A stretch of DNA of 64,000 nt, taken from the NCBI RefSeq assembly GCF_004762095.1, contig NZ_SIJH01000006.1, positions 62,001 through 126,000 on the forward strand, in the 5' to 3' direction. The notes below the pieces were generated by a model. That model saw only the letters and a list, made by a program, of their open reading frames with translations. It made no database searches and was not told the DNA's origin. The position numbers were made by a program, and so were the translations under genes. Positions 55,077 to 63,061 of this stretch are shown piece after piece (position 1 is the stretch's first letter; each line of letters opens with the position of its first letter). This DNA is from Tabrizicola caldifontis (GTDB taxonomy: Bacteria; Pseudomonadota; Alphaproteobacteria; Rhodobacterales; Rhodobacteraceae).

Positions 55077-55155
55077 CGCATCCGGTTTTGACAGGCGGGC
55101 CGGTTCTGCGGATAGTGAATCAGAGGCGGCGCCAAGCCCGCCCGGGGGGGAACCG

Positions 55156-55518
55156 GTGACATTGCATGTGCTCCTCATCGAGGACGAGCCGAACATCGCC
55201 GAGGCGATGCGCTTCATCCTGTCGCGGGAAGGCTGGCGGGTCAGCCATCTTGCCCAGGGCACCGAGGTTCTGGAGCGGGTGCGCGCCGACCGTCCCGACC
55301 TGCTGATCCTCGACCTCATGCTGCCCGGCATGTCCGGGCTGGAAATCCTGGCCGCGCTGCGTGCTGATCCCGAAACCCGCGCACTGCCGGTGATGATGCT
55401 GACGGCGCGCGGCCGCGACCGGGAACTTGCCGAGCAGGCCGGGGCCGACCGCTTCATATCCAAGCCCTTCTCGAATGCCGAAATAGTGGCTGAAGTGCGC
55501 GCGCTTGTGGGGCGCTAG
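55156..55518 (+). CDS. Single-domain response regulator
   Basis: A 120-residue stand-alone receiver (LLIEDEPNIAEAMRFIL; phospho-Asp in LILDLMLPG; MLTARG; Lys in FISKPFSN). There is no output domain. It starts at a GTG preceded by a G-rich site. It is the probable phosphorylation target of the transporter-fused kinase two genes downstream, or a phosphate sink for it. Confidence 0.85.
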   Translation: MTLHVLLIEDEPNIAEAMRFILSREGWRVSHLAQGTEVLERVRADRPDLLILDLMLPGMSGLEILAALRADPETRALPVMMLTARGRDRELAEQAGADRFISKPFSNAEIVAEVRALVGR

Positions 55519-55528
55519 GGGTTGTGCG

Positions 55529-55792
55529 ATGGCCCGGGTGAAACCGCCTCTGTTCCTTGCCCGGGCGCCCTACCGCCGCCGCCGCCTGCGGGATGCGGCG
55601 CGGCTTCTGCCGGTGGTGGGGCTGTTTCTTCTTCTGGTGCCGCTCTTGTGGACACCGAAGGCAGAGGTCAGCCTGAGTTCGGCTGATGTCATTTACTTCT
55701 TTGCTGTCTGGCTGATCCTGATCGGTCTTGCGGCCGCCTTTGCCCCGGGCCTGCGCGCCGATGAACAACAGCCCGAGGAGGAGGAGGACTGA
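55529..55792 (+). CDS. Small two-helix membrane protein preceding the symporter-kinase
   Basis: 87 residues: a basic N-terminus (ARAPYRRRRLRD), helix 1 (LLPVVGLFLLLVPLLW), helix 2 (VIYFFAVWLILIGLAAAFA) and an acidic tail (EQQPEEEED). Small proteins of this kind often sit before CbrA/CrbS-type kinases and solute symporters and may assist them. The stop is 1 base before the kinase ATG, whose ribosome site lies in the tail codons. Confidence 0.75.
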   Translation: MARVKPPLFLARAPYRRRRLRDAARLLPVVGLFLLLVPLLWTPKAEVSLSSADVIYFFAVWLILIGLAAAFAPGLRADEQQPEEEED

Positions 55793-55793
55793 C

Positions 55794-58478
55794 ATGCCCT
55801 TCAACCTTCTGGTGGCGGCCTGCCTGCTGTATGTCATCTTCCTGTTTACCGTAGCCTTCCTTGTCGAGCGCCGGGCGCTGATCGGGCGGCTGGGCTGGCT
55901 GCGCTCGCCACTGGTCTATACGCTTTCGCTGTCGATCTACTGCACCGCCTGGACCTTCTACGGTGCGGTCGGCTATGCGGCGCGGTCGGGGCTGGAGTTC
56001 CTGACGATCTATTTCGGCCCGACGCTGGTCTTTGTCGGCTGGTGGTGGCTCTTGCGAAAGCTGGTCAGGATCGGGCGGCAATACCGGGTCACGTCGATCG
56101 CGGACCTGATCTCCTCGCGCTTCGGAAAGTCGAACACGCTGGGGGTGATCGTCACCCTGATCGCGGTTGTTGCGGCCACGCCCTACATCGCGCTGCAACT
56201 GCAATCGGTGGTGCTGAGCTTCGGCGTCTTTGCCAGCGCCGCACCTGACGGACAGGCGCCCCTCGATGCCGGCAGCACGGCGATCTGGGTGGCTGTGGGG
56301 CTTGCCCTGTTCACCATCCTGTTCGGCACCCGAAATCTGGACGCGAAGGAACAGCACCACGGCATCGTCACGGCAATTGCCGTCGAGGCAGTGGTGAAGC
56401 TGGTTGCCCTTCTCGCGGTCGGGGCCTTTGTCGTCTGGGGAATCGCCGGGGGCGTTTCCGACATCATCGCCAGGATCGACGCGGCACATCTGAACGCGTG
56501 GCAGGTGCAGCCGGGGCGATGGACGGGGCTGATCTTCCTTTCGGCCGTCGCAGTCATCACCCTGCCACGGATGTTTCAGGTCATGGTCGTGGAAAACGAT
56601 GACGAGGGGCACCTTGCCCGCGCCAGCTGGGCCTTTCCGCTGTATCTGATGCTGATGAGCCTGTTCATCGTGCCCATCGCCGTGGTGGGACTTGAGCGGA
56701 TGCCGGCGGGATCCAACCCCGACATGTTCGTGCTGACCCTGCCGCTGGCAGAAGGGCAGGGCAGCCTGGCCATGCTGGCCTTCCTTGGCGGGTTCTCGTC
56801 GGCCACCTCGATGGTCATCGTCGAATCCATCGCGCTGGCCACGATGATTTCCAACCACATCGTGATTCCGCTTTGGCTGCGTTGGCATCCGACGGCCGGT
56901 GCGGGCGACGATCTGCGTGTCGTCGTGCTGCGCGCGCGACGCATCGCCATCGCGGCGGTTCTGGCGCTGGGGTATGGCTACTATCACGTCTCTGGCGGTT
57001 CGGCGGCGCTTGCGGCCATCGGCTTGATTGCCTTTCTGGGTGTGGCGCAGGTTCTGCCTGCGCTGATCGGGGGCCTGTTCTGGCGCGGGGCGACCCGTGT
57101 CGGGGCGATGTGCGGGCTGGTCACCGGCTTTGCGGTCTGGGCCTTTGCCTCGTTCCTCCCGTCCTTCGGGCCCGGGGCGGCGCTGTCGGAAGCCGTCTTC
57201 CAGCAGGGGCTTTTCGGACTGTCCTGGCTGCGCCCCCACGCGCTGTTCGGCACCGAGGCGATGGACCCCCTTACCCATGCGCTTTTTTGGTCGATGACGC
57301 TGAACACCGCGGCCTTCTGCCTCGGTTCGTTATTGACCTTCCCGGGACCGGTGGAACGCCTGCAAGGGGCGGCCTTCGTCAACGTCTTCGACGGCGGCGC
57401 CGGCCCGCAACGCTGGGCACGCGGTCAGGCAGAGCCAGAGGCGCTGCTGACCATGGCGCAGCGTATCCTGGGCGAGGAGGCGGCGTTGACCCTGTTTCAG
57501 TCGGCCGCCCGCGATCAGGGCAAGGAGGGTTTCCTGCCCGATCCTACACCGGCCTTCCTTGATACGCTCGAGGCACGCCTGTCAGGTTCGGTCGGTGCCG
57601 CGACGGCACACGCGATGATCAGCCAACTGGTCGGCCGCGCGATGGTGACGGTCGAGGATCTGATGGCGGTGGCCAGCGAATCCGCTCAGATCATGGAATA
57701 CTCCGCCCAGCTCGAGGCCCGCGAGGCCGAGCTGACCCGCACCGCCGGGGCCCTGCGCGAAGCGAACGAGAAGCTTACCCAGCTTTCGATCCAGAAGGAC
57801 GCCTTCCTCAGCCAGATCAGCCACGAACTGCGCACGCCGATGACGTCGATCCGGGCGTTCTCGGAAATCCTGACGGAAGGCGATCTTCCGCCGGACATGG
57901 TGGCAAAGTATGGCAAGATCATCCATGACGAGGCGAAGCGGCTGACTCGGCTTCTGGACGATCTGCTGGATCTTTCGGTCCTGGAAAACGGCACGGTGCA
58001 GCTGAACCTGGAAATGGCGAACCTGCAGCAGATGATCGACACCGCGCTGACCGCAGCGCGCCAGACCCGGCCCGAGCGCAGCTTCGTGATCCACCGCGAC
58101 CTACCCTCGGAACAGATCTATCTGAAGACCGATGCCGACAGGCTGACCCAGGTGTTCATCAACCTGATCTCGAATGCGCGCAAGTATTGCGATGCCGAAA
58201 ACCCCGAATTGCGGATCGCGGTACGCCAGCGCGCGGGGCGTGTGATGATCGACTTCATCGACAATGGCAGCGGCATCCCGAAAGAGAGCCAGGCGCTGAT
58301 CTTCGAAAAATTCGCGCGGCTTACCGATGCCAACCGGGCGGGCGGGGCAGGGTTGGGTCTGGCGATCTGTCGCGAGGTTATGACCAACCTTGGCGGCTCC
58401 ATCGCCTATCTGCCGGGGCAGGGCGGCGCTGCCTTCCGGGTGACCGTGCCGCTGCGGCTGGAAAAGGCCGCAGCTTAA
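55794..58478 (+). CDS. Sodium:solute symporter-histidine kinase fusion (CrbS/CbrA-like)
   Basis: 894 residues. Residues 1-540 are a 13-helix sodium/solute symporter-like domain (TAWTFYGAVGYAARSGLEF; FLGGFSSATSMVIVES; LIGGLFWRGATRVGAM). A STAC-like linker follows (about 550-640), then a HisKA domain with phospho-His in SQISHELRTPMTSIRAFSEI and a HATPase (N box LISNARKYCD, G1 DNGSGIP, G2 GGAGLGLAI). Fusions of this kind sense or move a solute and report it by phosphotransfer; CrbS senses acetate in Vibrio and Pseudomonas, CbrA handles histidine. The ScfR and lone receiver upstream support a carboxylic acid signal, as inference. Confidence 0.9.
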   Translation: MPFNLLVAACLLYVIFLFTVAFLVERRALIGRLGWLRSPLVYTLSLSIYCTAWTFYGAVGYAARSGLEFLTIYFGPTLVFVGWWWLLRKLVRIGRQYRVTSIADLISSRFGKSNTLGVIVTLIAVVAATPYIALQLQSVVLSFGVFASAAPDGQAPLDAGSTAIWVAVGLALFTILFGTRNLDAKEQHHGIVTAIAVEAVVKLVALLAVGAFVVWGIAGGVSDIIARIDAAHLNAWQVQPGRWTGLIFLSAVAVITLPRMFQVMVVENDDEGHLARASWAFPLYLMLMSLFIVPIAVVGLERMPAGSNPDMFVLTLPLAEGQGSLAMLAFLGGFSSATSMVIVESIALATMISNHIVIPLWLRWHPTAGAGDDLRVVVLRARRIAIAAVLALGYGYYHVSGGSAALAAIGLIAFLGVAQVLPALIGGLFWRGATRVGAMCGLVTGFAVWAFASFLPSFGPGAALSEAVFQQGLFGLSWLRPHALFGTEAMDPLTHALFWSMTLNTAAFCLGSLLTFPGPVERLQGAAFVNVFDGGAGPQRWARGQAEPEALLTMAQRILGEEAALTLFQSAARDQGKEGFLPDPTPAFLDTLEARLSGSVGAATAHAMISQLVGRAMVTVEDLMAVASESAQIMEYSAQLEAREAELTRTAGALREANEKLTQLSIQKDAFLSQISHELRTPMTSIRAFSEILTEGDLPPDMVAKYGKIIHDEAKRLTRLLDDLLDLSVLENGTVQLNLEMANLQQMIDTALTAARQTRPERSFVIHRDLPSEQIYLKTDADRLTQVFINLISNARKYCDAENPELRIAVRQRAGRVMIDFIDNGSGIPKESQALIFEKFARLTDANRAGGAGLGLAICREVMTNLGGSIAYLPGQGGAAFRVTVPLRLEKAAA

Positions 58479-58533
58479 CCTTTTGTCAAGGCCGGGCGAC
58501 CTAGTCTGGCCGCGCTGCAACAGGGGGGCCGGA

Positions 58534-59499
58534 ATGTCGCATGTCATCCGTCGCAAGATCGACCGCGCCCGCCCGTCCCAGGCAGATGGCGCGCCCGGTG
58601 TGGACCGGTGCTGGCGCCTTGCGCTGGCACGCGCCGCGCGCGAGGCGCTCGGCCTCGACCTGGGGGTGGATCGCCTTGCGATCACCCGTGCCGGACTGGC
58701 CGAGATTCTTGACAGTGCGCCGGATCGCGCCCTCGTGGCTTTGCTGGACGGGCCGCGCGGGGGGCTGGGGGCCCTGATGCTTTCGCCCGCAGTGACGGCC
58801 GCCTTCATCGAGCTTCAGGCGCTCGGCCGGCTTCAGTCGCAGCCTGCGCCGCCGCGTCGCCCGACGCGGATTGACGCGGCCATGGTGTCCGGCGTGATCG
58901 ACAAGGCGCTTGCCTGCCTGGATGAGGCGCTGGCGGAAGAGGCCGATTTCGTCTGGGCCGGTGGCTTCCGCTATGCTTCGTGGCTGGAAGATGTGCGCCC
59001 GCTGGCCCTGATCCTGGAGGAAGAGGATTACCGCGTCCTTACTGCGGATGTTGCGCTTGGCGGCAACCGCACCGGTCAGGCAATCCTGATCTTGCCGGCC
59101 ATCGGGCGGGGGGACCGGCCCGCCTGGTCATCGGCCGAGGTGGAAGAGACTGCCCCCCAGTTTACGGCTGCGCTTGCGGCGCAGTTGGAACTGGCCGATT
59201 GCCGGCTTGACGCCGTCATCGGGCGGGCAAGGCTGACGATCGGCAGGATCATGGCCCTGAAGCCGGGCGATGTGCTGGAAATGGCCTCGGCCACGGTTGA
59301 CAGCATTTCGCTTGAAACCCTGGACGCTCGCGGTGTTGCCCGCGCACGGCTGGGCCAGAAGCGCGGGATGCGCGCGGTCAAGATCCTTTCGATTGGACCG
59401 CAGACAAGCAGGCCGGCACCATCGCCAGAGCAGTCTGTGCTGCCTGGCGCGGCGGACGCGGCAACCGAAGCGGAAGAGGAATGGCGCGCAGCCGGCTGA
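58534..59499 (+). CDS. FliM/FliN-family (SpoA-domain) protein
   Basis: A 321-residue protein whose C-terminal part (about residues 225-300: DCRLDAVIGRARLTIGRIM, LKPGDVLEM, RGVARARLGQKRGMRAVKI) has the SpoA fold of FliM, FliN and type III secretion proteins. The rest resembles a divergent FliM middle domain. It would belong to a flagellar switch, but no other flagellar gene is in the window, so it may be an isolated copy. It follows the kinase gene by 55 bases on the same strand. The ATG at 58534 has a ggggggcc site. Confidence 0.7.
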   Translation: MSHVIRRKIDRARPSQADGAPGVDRCWRLALARAAREALGLDLGVDRLAITRAGLAEILDSAPDRALVALLDGPRGGLGALMLSPAVTAAFIELQALGRLQSQPAPPRRPTRIDAAMVSGVIDKALACLDEALAEEADFVWAGGFRYASWLEDVRPLALILEEEDYRVLTADVALGGNRTGQAILILPAIGRGDRPAWSSAEVEETAPQFTAALAAQLELADCRLDAVIGRARLTIGRIMALKPGDVLEMASATVDSISLETLDARGVARARLGQKRGMRAVKILSIGPQTSRPAPSPEQSVLPGAADAATEAEEEWRAAG

Positions 59500-59503
59500 T
59501 GCC

Positions 59504-59935
59504 TCAGCTGCCCGACCGGGCCAGCGCCTCGATCTGCGGGCGCAGATGTTCCAGCTGATAGCCGAAACGCGCAGGCAGCGCGATTAGTTCATCAACCGGC
59601 CGCTTTCCGGCCTGGCTCAGCGCCCAGACGATGGAGCTGCGGTTGCCGCTGGCACAATAGGCAAGGACCGGACCGCGGGACGCCGCAATTGCCGCACCCT
59701 GCGCCGCCACGTTGTCCATGGTCAGCATCCCCCCGATCACTGGATTGACGACGAAAACCAGACCAAGCGCCTCGGCCGCAGCACGCATCGCGTCGGCCTG
59801 CAGATGGGACGGAATCTCGCCATCGGGGCGGTTGTCGATCACCGTGACATAACCCGCAGCCTTGATGGCCGGCAGATCCGAAGGCTCGATCTGCGGGGAA
59901 ACGGCGTAGTCTGGTGTGATCGCACGGATGTCCAT
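59504..59935 (-). CDS. TIGR01244 family phosphatase/sulfur transferase-like protein
   Basis: A 143-residue protein with the active-site loop YCASGNRSS: a rhodanese-like Cys-x4-Arg, shorter than the Cys-x5-Arg of dual-specificity phosphatases. ITPDYAVSPQIEPSDLPAI and VIDNRPDGE match the family called TIGR01244, often joined to the sulfide regulator BigR/Blh group. The role could be sulfur transfer or phosphatase. An agaggaag ribosome site precedes the ATG. Confidence 0.82.
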   Translation of the reverse strand: MDIRAITPDYAVSPQIEPSDLPAIKAAGYVTVIDNRPDGEIPSHLQADAMRAAAEALGLVFVVNPVIGGMLTMDNVAAQGAAIAASRGPVLAYCASGNRSSIVWALSQAGKRPVDELIALPARFGYQLEHLRPQIEALARSGS

Positions 59936-60088
59936 GTCTTCCTCTGTACAGGGTGCCGCGTTACCGCGGCCAAGCCAAGGATAGCCGCAGGCTGCGCAAA
60001 GCGAAAGCGTCGGCGTTGACTTGTGTCAAGGCGCAGCCGGCGTTTTACTTTCATCAGGAAGCAGCAAGCACTGATTTGGATGGACGAA

Positions 60089-60412
60089 ATGGCGAAGACA
60101 CCGCTGGCGACCCGCAAGGCCATGCTGGAGGGGCGGCTGATCGAACTGGGCGAACGGCTGGAGGCGATCGAGGAGGAACTCGACTCGCATCACAACCCCG
60201 ACTGGGAGGATCTGGCCACCGAGCGTGAGGTCGATGAGGTGCTCGAGGCCACCGGAAATGCCGGGCTTGCGGAAATTGCCCAGATCCGCGCCGCGCTGCG
60301 CCGGATTGCGGATGGCAGTTACGGCCTCTGCGTCCGGTGCGGCGAAGAAATCGGCGAGGCCCGTCTGGATGCGATACCCTGGACCCCGCTTTGCAGGAGA
60401 TGTGCGACATGA
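60089..60412 (+). CDS. TraR/DksA-family zinc-finger protein
   Basis: A 107-residue protein. A coiled-coil N-terminal half (MLEGRLIELGERLEAIEEEL) is followed by a four-Cys zinc finger (CVRCGEEI…CRRC). The acidic DxxDxA tip motif of DksA is not apparent in the loop (HHNPDWEDLATEREVDE), so RNA polymerase effects may differ. The start at 60089 follows the family N-terminus MAKTPLATRK; ATG 60080 is an alternative. Overlaps the next ORF by four bases. Confidence 0.82.
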   Translation: MAKTPLATRKAMLEGRLIELGERLEAIEEELDSHHNPDWEDLATEREVDEVLEATGNAGLAEIAQIRAALRRIADGSYGLCVRCGEEIGEARLDAIPWTPLCRRCAT

Positions 60413-60621
60413 CCAAACCTGACCCGACCGAAGACCTGATCCGCAAGGAGGCCGAACTTCTTCAGGCGGGAATCGAGCTGCAAGGCCAGAATCTGGAACT
60501 GCTGCTGGCAGAGATGCAGGCCCTTGCCGCGCTGATGCCGGGGGCAAAGGTTCCCGGAACACAACTGCATCACCCAACCGAGGCAGAGACTGAGGAAGGT
60601 TTCGACAACATGCCCGTCTGA
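60409..60621 (+). CDS. Small protein of unknown function, coupled to the DksA-like gene
   Basis: 70 residues (MTKPDPTEDLIRKEAELLQA…), probably helical and acidic, with no membrane segment. The ATG overlaps the DksA-like stop (ATGA). I know no family; the coupling suggests it works with, or is dosed with, the zinc-finger protein. Confidence 0.6.
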   Translation: MTKPDPTEDLIRKEAELLQAGIELQGQNLELLLAEMQALAALMPGAKVPGTQLHHPTEAETEEGFDNMPV

Positions 60622-60685
60622 TCGGGTGGTTGCCCTTGCCTGAAACCGCTGAATCCGCCTTACTTTGCCCCAGGGGCGGGGGAAC

Positions 60686-62422
60686 ATGCCAATGGGTGCA
60701 GCGGGCGTTACGGCAGAGAGGCAGGGGCAGGTCTTGGTCCTGCGCCTTGCCAGCGGCCCGTCCAATGAACTGGATGCGGAGGTGCGCGCGGCATTGATCG
60801 ACGCCCTTTCCACCCTGGACTGTGACCGGGTGGTTCTGGCGGGTAGTGGCGCAACGTTTTCTAGCGCGATCTCCCTTGAACCGGATCGCGCGGTCCCCTC
60901 GCTGGCCGATCTGTGCGCCGCCGTCGAAACCGCCCCGGTGCCGGTCATCGCGGCGTTGCAGGGGCTGGTGATGGGGCCGGGGGCGGAACTGGCAGTTGCC
61001 GCGCACGCCCGGGTCGCTGCACCGGGAACCCGCATTGCCTTTCCCGAGGTCGCGCTTGGGCTTTGCCCCGAAGGCGGAACCAGCCTTCGCCTGCCCCGGC
61101 TGATCGGCGCCAGGGCGGCACTGGACTTGCTGCTGTCCGGCCGGGCAGTCAACGCCATGGCAGCGCAGGACATGGGTCTGGTCGATTCCCTGGCAGCAGA
61201 CCCGGTTGCCGCGGCTGCGATGACACCCATTCGGCCGGTCTTGCCACCTCGCGCGGCGGGCGAAACCCTGACAGCCTGTGCCGAAGCGCGGCGGTTGCGA
61301 TCTTCGGCGCAGGCTGCGGCCGAACGGATCATCGCCTGCGTCGAGGCTGCGGCCATGCTGCCGCCCGAAGCGCATCGCGCCTTCGAGGAAGTGGCGCGCG
61401 AGGATCTGGAACTGTCGCCCGAGACCCGGGCACTGCGATCCGCCGTCCTGGCTGAACGTCGGGCAGCGCGGCTGCCGCCCGCTGTTGCCCGGCTGCGGCC
61501 AGTTGCCGCCGATGCGATTGCACTGCATGGTTCGGCGCCCATGCTGGCCGGGCTGGCCCGCCGGGCGCTGGCCAGCGGAATGGCCGTTCACTGGCATCAC
61601 CCGTCAGACGCGGCACGGCAGGCAAGCCTTGCGGCCCTTGACCATGCCGAAGCGGCCGAAGTGCGTGCCGGTCGGCTGACCCCCGGGGACCGGGATGCGC
61701 AGCGGGCACGGCTGACCGAGGGATCAGCCCAGGCGTCCGCCGCGCCGGTGCAGATTCATGCCGGACCCTCAACCCCGCGATCCTTGCGGTCGGACACGGG
61801 GCAGGCCCACCTTGTGCTGGGCGGTGCCGAGGGAGAGCTGGGGCTTGCACTGGCCCCATCGCTGCGGACCTGCGAGCTTGCTGTGCTGGCGGAAGAGGCG
61901 CCACGCGAGATCGGTCTTGCGGTGGCCACATTGCGCCGCATGGGGTTGTCGTCGATCCTGGTCGGGCAGCGCCCCATCCTGGGCCAAAGACTGATGGCTG
62001 CGGGCGAGACCGCGCTTGCCCAGCTGGCCCGGTTGGGCGTGTCTCAGCGTCTTCTGGCCGAAGCCCTGGGGGATTTCGGCGCCAGGGTGCCCATGGAACT
62101 GCCAGAGGCAAACGCCCCGATGCGGGCAATGCCGCCGCGCGAAATCGTCAACCGATGGCTGGCCGCCATCGCAAACGAGGGGTTCCGGCTTCTGGATCGT
62201 GGGGTTGCGCGGCGACCTTCGGATGTGGATTGCCTGCTGGTCGCGGGCTACAGTTTCCCGCGGTGGCAGGGCGGACCGATGCATCAGGCAGAAGAGCGGG
62301 GGCTCATGGTGCTGCGCCACGACCTGCGTCTGTGGTCGCAGGAACACCCGGTATGGGCACCCGCGTCCCTGATCGATCGGCTGATCCAGGACGGGTTGCG
62401 GATTTCGGATCTTGACGGCTGA
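60686..62422 (+). CDS. FadB/FadJ-like fusion with intact crotonase and degenerate dehydrogenase region
   Basis: 578 residues. The N-terminal enoyl-CoA hydratase domain keeps both catalytic-position glutamates (GPGAELAVAAHA; FPEVALGLCPEGGT). The C-terminus matches the 3-hydroxyacyl-CoA dehydrogenase C-terminal domain (EIVNRWLAAIANEGFRLLDR; YSFPRWQGGPM). The NAD-binding core between them is badly altered: the place of GxGxxG reads HGSAPMLAGL and the usual catalytic His region is not recognisable. Length is well below the roughly 700 of FadB/FadJ. It may be a hydratase only, with a structural remainder. Starts considered: ATG 60686 or 60692. Confidence 0.72.
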   Translation: MPMGAAGVTAERQGQVLVLRLASGPSNELDAEVRAALIDALSTLDCDRVVLAGSGATFSSAISLEPDRAVPSLADLCAAVETAPVPVIAALQGLVMGPGAELAVAAHARVAAPGTRIAFPEVALGLCPEGGTSLRLPRLIGARAALDLLLSGRAVNAMAAQDMGLVDSLAADPVAAAAMTPIRPVLPPRAAGETLTACAEARRLRSSAQAAAERIIACVEAAAMLPPEAHRAFEEVAREDLELSPETRALRSAVLAERRAARLPPAVARLRPVAADAIALHGSAPMLAGLARRALASGMAVHWHHPSDAARQASLAALDHAEAAEVRAGRLTPGDRDAQRARLTEGSAQASAAPVQIHAGPSTPRSLRSDTGQAHLVLGGAEGELGLALAPSLRTCELAVLAEEAPREIGLAVATLRRMGLSSILVGQRPILGQRLMAAGETALAQLARLGVSQRLLAEALGDFGARVPMELPEANAPMRAMPPREIVNRWLAAIANEGFRLLDRGVARRPSDVDCLLVAGYSFPRWQGGPMHQAEERGLMVLRHDLRLWSQEHPVWAPASLIDRLIQDGLRISDLDG

Positions 62423-62434
62423 CCCACGTCAGCC
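62417..62434. terminator. Hairpin spanning both stop codons of convergent genes
   Basis: GGCTGAC-CCAC-GTCAGCC, a perfect 7-bp stem with 4-base loop. Its left arm contains the TGA of the FadB-like gene and its right arm the TGA (read in reverse) of the small membrane protein gene. No U tract on either side. Confidence 0.55.
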
Positions 62435-62644
62435 AAGCAATATGCCCGTCACGACCATGGCCAGACCAAGGGCAGAAACCCCCATGGCTGCCATGTTGAT
62501 CAACACCACCCGTTGCAGTTCCGCGCGCATCGCCGTGTCGTCAAGCCCGGCATGCCTGGCCCGCATGGCCCTGACCACGCAGTAGCCAATGCCCGCCAGC
62601 CCTGCCATCGTCAACGCTGCCCCTGCCCAGATCAATGCCTGCAT
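62429..62644 (-). CDS. Two-helix membrane protein of unknown function
   Basis: 71 residues (MQALIWAGAALTMAGLAGIG start). Helix 1 covers residues 3-22, helix 2 covers INMAAMGVSALGLAMVVTGILL at the C-terminus (20 or so residues), with a charged loop between (RAMRARHAGLDDTAMRAELQ). No family known. The stop is embedded in a shared hairpin with the convergent gene. Confidence 0.65.
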   Translation of the reverse strand: MQALIWAGAALTMAGLAGIGYCVVRAMRARHAGLDDTAMRAELQRVVLINMAAMGVSALGLAMVVTGILLG

Positions 62645-62781
62645 GTATGCCGTTCCCAGTCGCCACCGGGGTCTGGCTACCCGGTTCGGCACTGCTTCGC
62701 AAGCTGCGCGCGGATGCCGCTTGAACCTGCGGGGCGGGGCAGGGTAGGAACCGCCTGACCCCCAAGCACAAAGGACATGCG

Positions 62782-63036
62782 ATGGCCGATCCGACCGAGC
62801 AATACGCCGTGACCGCGGACGAACTGCGCCAGTTCATCGAGCGCTACGAACAGCTGGAGGCCGAGAAGAAGGACGTCACCGAACAGCAGAAAGAGCTGAT
62901 GGCCGAAGCCAAGGGCCGCGGCTACGATACCAAGGTGATGCGCAAGGTCATCGCCCTGCGCAAGCGCAAGCCCGACGAGATCGCCGAGGAAGAGGCGGTT
63001 CTGGAAATGTACAAGGCCGCACTTGGCATGACCTAG
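62782..63036 (+). CDS. gapR: GapR family DNA-binding protein (DUF2312)
   Basis: 84 residues, length and sequence typical of alphaproteobacterial GapR (TADELRQFIERYEQLEAEKK; EAKGRGYDTKVMRKVIALRK). The coiled coil makes a tetramer clamp around overtwisted DNA and helps topoisomerases ahead of replication and transcription. A hairpin follows the stop codon. Confidence 0.9.
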   Translation: MADPTEQYAVTADELRQFIERYEQLEAEKKDVTEQQKELMAEAKGRGYDTKVMRKVIALRKRKPDEIAEEEAVLEMYKAALGMT

Positions 63037-63042
63037 GGCCGC

Positions 63043-63061
63043 GAAGCGCGTCCCGCGCTTC
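63043..63061. terminator. Hairpin between convergent gapR and the unknown gene
   Basis: GAAGCGCG-TCC-CGCGCTTC, a perfect 8-bp stem with 3-base loop, 6 bases after the gapR stop and overlapping the first bases of the convergent gene's stop codon. No clear U tract. Confidence 0.5.
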
